Shown here: piece by piece, positions 63,044-64,000 of the stretch
How positions within the stretch are numbered: position 1 is the stretch's first letter
How the letters are laid out: the number at the start of each line of letters is the position of its first letter
The notes under the pieces: generated by a model
What the model was told of the DNA's origin: nothing
Databases searched by the model: none
The model's input: only the letters and a program-made list of their open reading frames with translations
Translations under genes and position numbers: made by a program
Source of the DNA: an uncultured Lachnospiraceae bacterium
GTDB taxonomy: Bacteria > Bacillota > Clostridia > Lachnospirales > Lachnospiraceae
Direction: 5' to 3'
Assembly (NCBI GenBank): GCA_910583835.1
Contig: CAJTYM010000008.1
Span: 35,997-99,996, forward strand
DNA: 64,000 nucleotides

Positions 63044-63074
63044 GAAAGCCCACAAATGAAAAATGAGGGCTTTC
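63044..63074 (-). terminator. Hairpin after the lysin gene
   Basis: GAAAGCCC and GGGCTTTC pair just past the lysin stop codon; similar to the hairpin at 60528-60560. Confidence 0.5.
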
Positions 63075-63081
63075 GTTCCTA

Positions 63082-63948
63082 TTATCTCAGTCCCAGCAAA
63101 GTCCTCCAGGTATTTTTTCCGGCAGTGATTTCACCATCTGAGATGCACCCATTTGCCTTCTGGTAGGTTTTGACGGCAGCATCAAATTTGTTCCCGGCAA
63201 TCCCATCGACAGTTCCGCAGTTGAACCCTAGAACGTTGAGGTATTTCTGGATAAATTTTACGATGGGATGTCTGCGGTTTACGGTTTTGGAGACAGTGAT
63301 GGTTTTGGACAATGTTTCCGGTCCGGCAATGCCGTCTGTCTTTGCGCCGGTTACTGACTGGACGTCCCGGATGAATTGTTTTTTGGTATATGCAGAGTTT
63401 GTTTCAGCGGTAGGGTTTTGGTCAGGCAAGCTGTCATAAGCGGGCCTGCCGTAACCGAGGATTTTGCTGTAGGCAATGCCGTAACTTTTTTTGGCTACGC
63501 CGCCGCCATTATCAATCACATAGCTGCCGCCGGAAGTATTTCCCTCGATAGTATAAATCCTGCCCTGTGAGACATCGGTGATGATGCCGATATGGTTTGC
63601 CCCCGCGTGGCGAGTCCCTTTAAAAAATACAATGTCGCCAATTTGGGGATCTGCTGTGTGGTATTGTTTTTTGCCAATGAAGTTCTGACGGATTTCTTCA
63701 CATGCTGCCGAGAATTTTCCGGCGAGCAGTTGCTTTGCTGCTGTTTCACCATAAGCTTCATTGAAAATCCAGCAGATAAACATGGCGCACCAAAGGTCGG
63801 GGTTTAAGCCATACCATTTGCCATATTTTGTATAGTTGGCAGAGCCGGCATTTGCAGTTTTGCTGTCCAATTGTGAATTGGATTTTTTTTCTAAATATCC
63901 CTCCTCATTGAGGGCGATATGAATGACTTTATTACGTGTATTTTCCAT
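63082..63948 (-). CDS. Phage lysin: CHAP-type amidase/endopeptidase with peptidoglycan-binding domain
   Basis: About 288 aa. The N-terminal domain is a CHAP/NlpC-like cysteine peptidase: catalytic Cys54 in PDLWCAMFICWIF, His119 in HAGANHIGIITD, and a downstream Glu/Asn in YTIEGNTSGG. A linker is followed by a C-terminal PG_binding_1-type domain (VKFIQKYLNVLGFNCGTVDG, KTYQKANG). No signal peptide is present, so release needs a holin or tail delivery; no holin was seen in the window. The start is uncertain: ATG 63948 has AAAGGA 12 bases upstream, whereas ATG 63960 is too close to it. It precedes fibre protein A. Confidence 0.85.
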   Translation of the reverse strand: MENTRNKVIHIALNEEGYLEKKSNSQLDSKTANAGSANYTKYGKWYGLNPDLWCAMFICWIFNEAYGETAAKQLLAGKFSAACEEIRQNFIGKKQYHTADPQIGDIVFFKGTRHAGANHIGIITDVSQGRIYTIEGNTSGGSYVIDNGGGVAKKSYGIAYSKILGYGRPAYDSLPDQNPTAETNSAYTKKQFIRDVQSVTGAKTDGIAGPETLSKTITVSKTVNRRHPIVKFIQKYLNVLGFNCGTVDGIAGNKFDAAVKTYQKANGCISDGEITAGKNTWRTLLGLR

Positions 63949-64000
63949 AGTTATATCCATTCCTTTCGCTTCGCTCAGGCACAAAACGTTATGAAAATGT

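Overview
The window looks like chromosomal DNA of a flagellated, low/medium-GC anaerobic Firmicute, most likely a Lachnospiraceae-type Clostridium relative. This is inferred from gene content: crotonase, flagellin with a sigma-28 promoter, type I AroD with AroK, an acetyl-type MetA, strong AGGAGG ribosome sites, and a cell-wall style GH2 enzyme with Big_2 and F5/8C modules. The species cannot be named from sequence alone.

Region 1 (1-21.9 kb) is ordinary chromosome: the 3' end of rarA, a decayed stretch, an AraC regulator plus sugar O-acetyltransferase, a very large GH2 beta-galactosidase-like gene that has lost its 5' end, a two-component system with an ABC exporter, crt, flagellin, aroD-aroK, tRNA-Arg(CCG), an SH3-domain membrane protein, an rRNA pseudouridine synthase, ligA and metA.

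Region 2 (21.9-64 kb) is a long minus-strand array of siphophage-type tail genes with no capsid, portal or terminase gene in the window. Reading along the minus strand: lysin, receptor-binding protein A, tail tube 2, tape measure 2 (TMP2), a 256-aa protein, a Tal-like protein with a self-cleaving S74 C-terminus, a DUF1617-like protein, a Dit-like protein, receptor-binding protein B, then a second module with tail tube 1, TMP1 and a second S74 Tal-like protein. In both modules the gap between tube and tape measure holds independent plus-strand cargo: a Uma2-type nuclease in one, a TatD nuclease plus a five-gene regulatory/biosynthetic island in the other. Five copies of an ~80-bp leader motif precede individual tail genes.

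The main discovery is that both tape-measure genes are split at the same codon by a ~1.1-kb group I intron. The evidence is a six-pair P1 helix with the U-G wobble at the 5' splice site, P3, P4, P6, P7 and P8 elements in the canonical order, a terminal omega-G, P9.0 and P10 pairings that both point to the same 3' splice site, and exact in-frame joining in both copies (365+2013 aa and 315+692 aa). Each intron carries an antisense double zinc-ribbon gene with its own promoter in place of a recognisable homing endonuclease. The ~470-bp catalytic cores are almost identical between copies, although the exons and the zinc-ribbon genes have diverged strongly. Copy 2 also has a small palindromic element inserted in the P6a loop.

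The second highlight is the island at about 34.4-40.0 kb: a LytTR regulator whose receiver domain has lost its phospho-acceptor Asp, a RaSEA-like radical SAM enzyme, an acyl carrier protein, a PLP aminotransferase and an Orn/Lys/Arg-type decarboxylase. It is bounded by direct repeats made of the tatD 3' end and the tail-tube 3' end, and looks like an uncharacterised small-molecule pathway.
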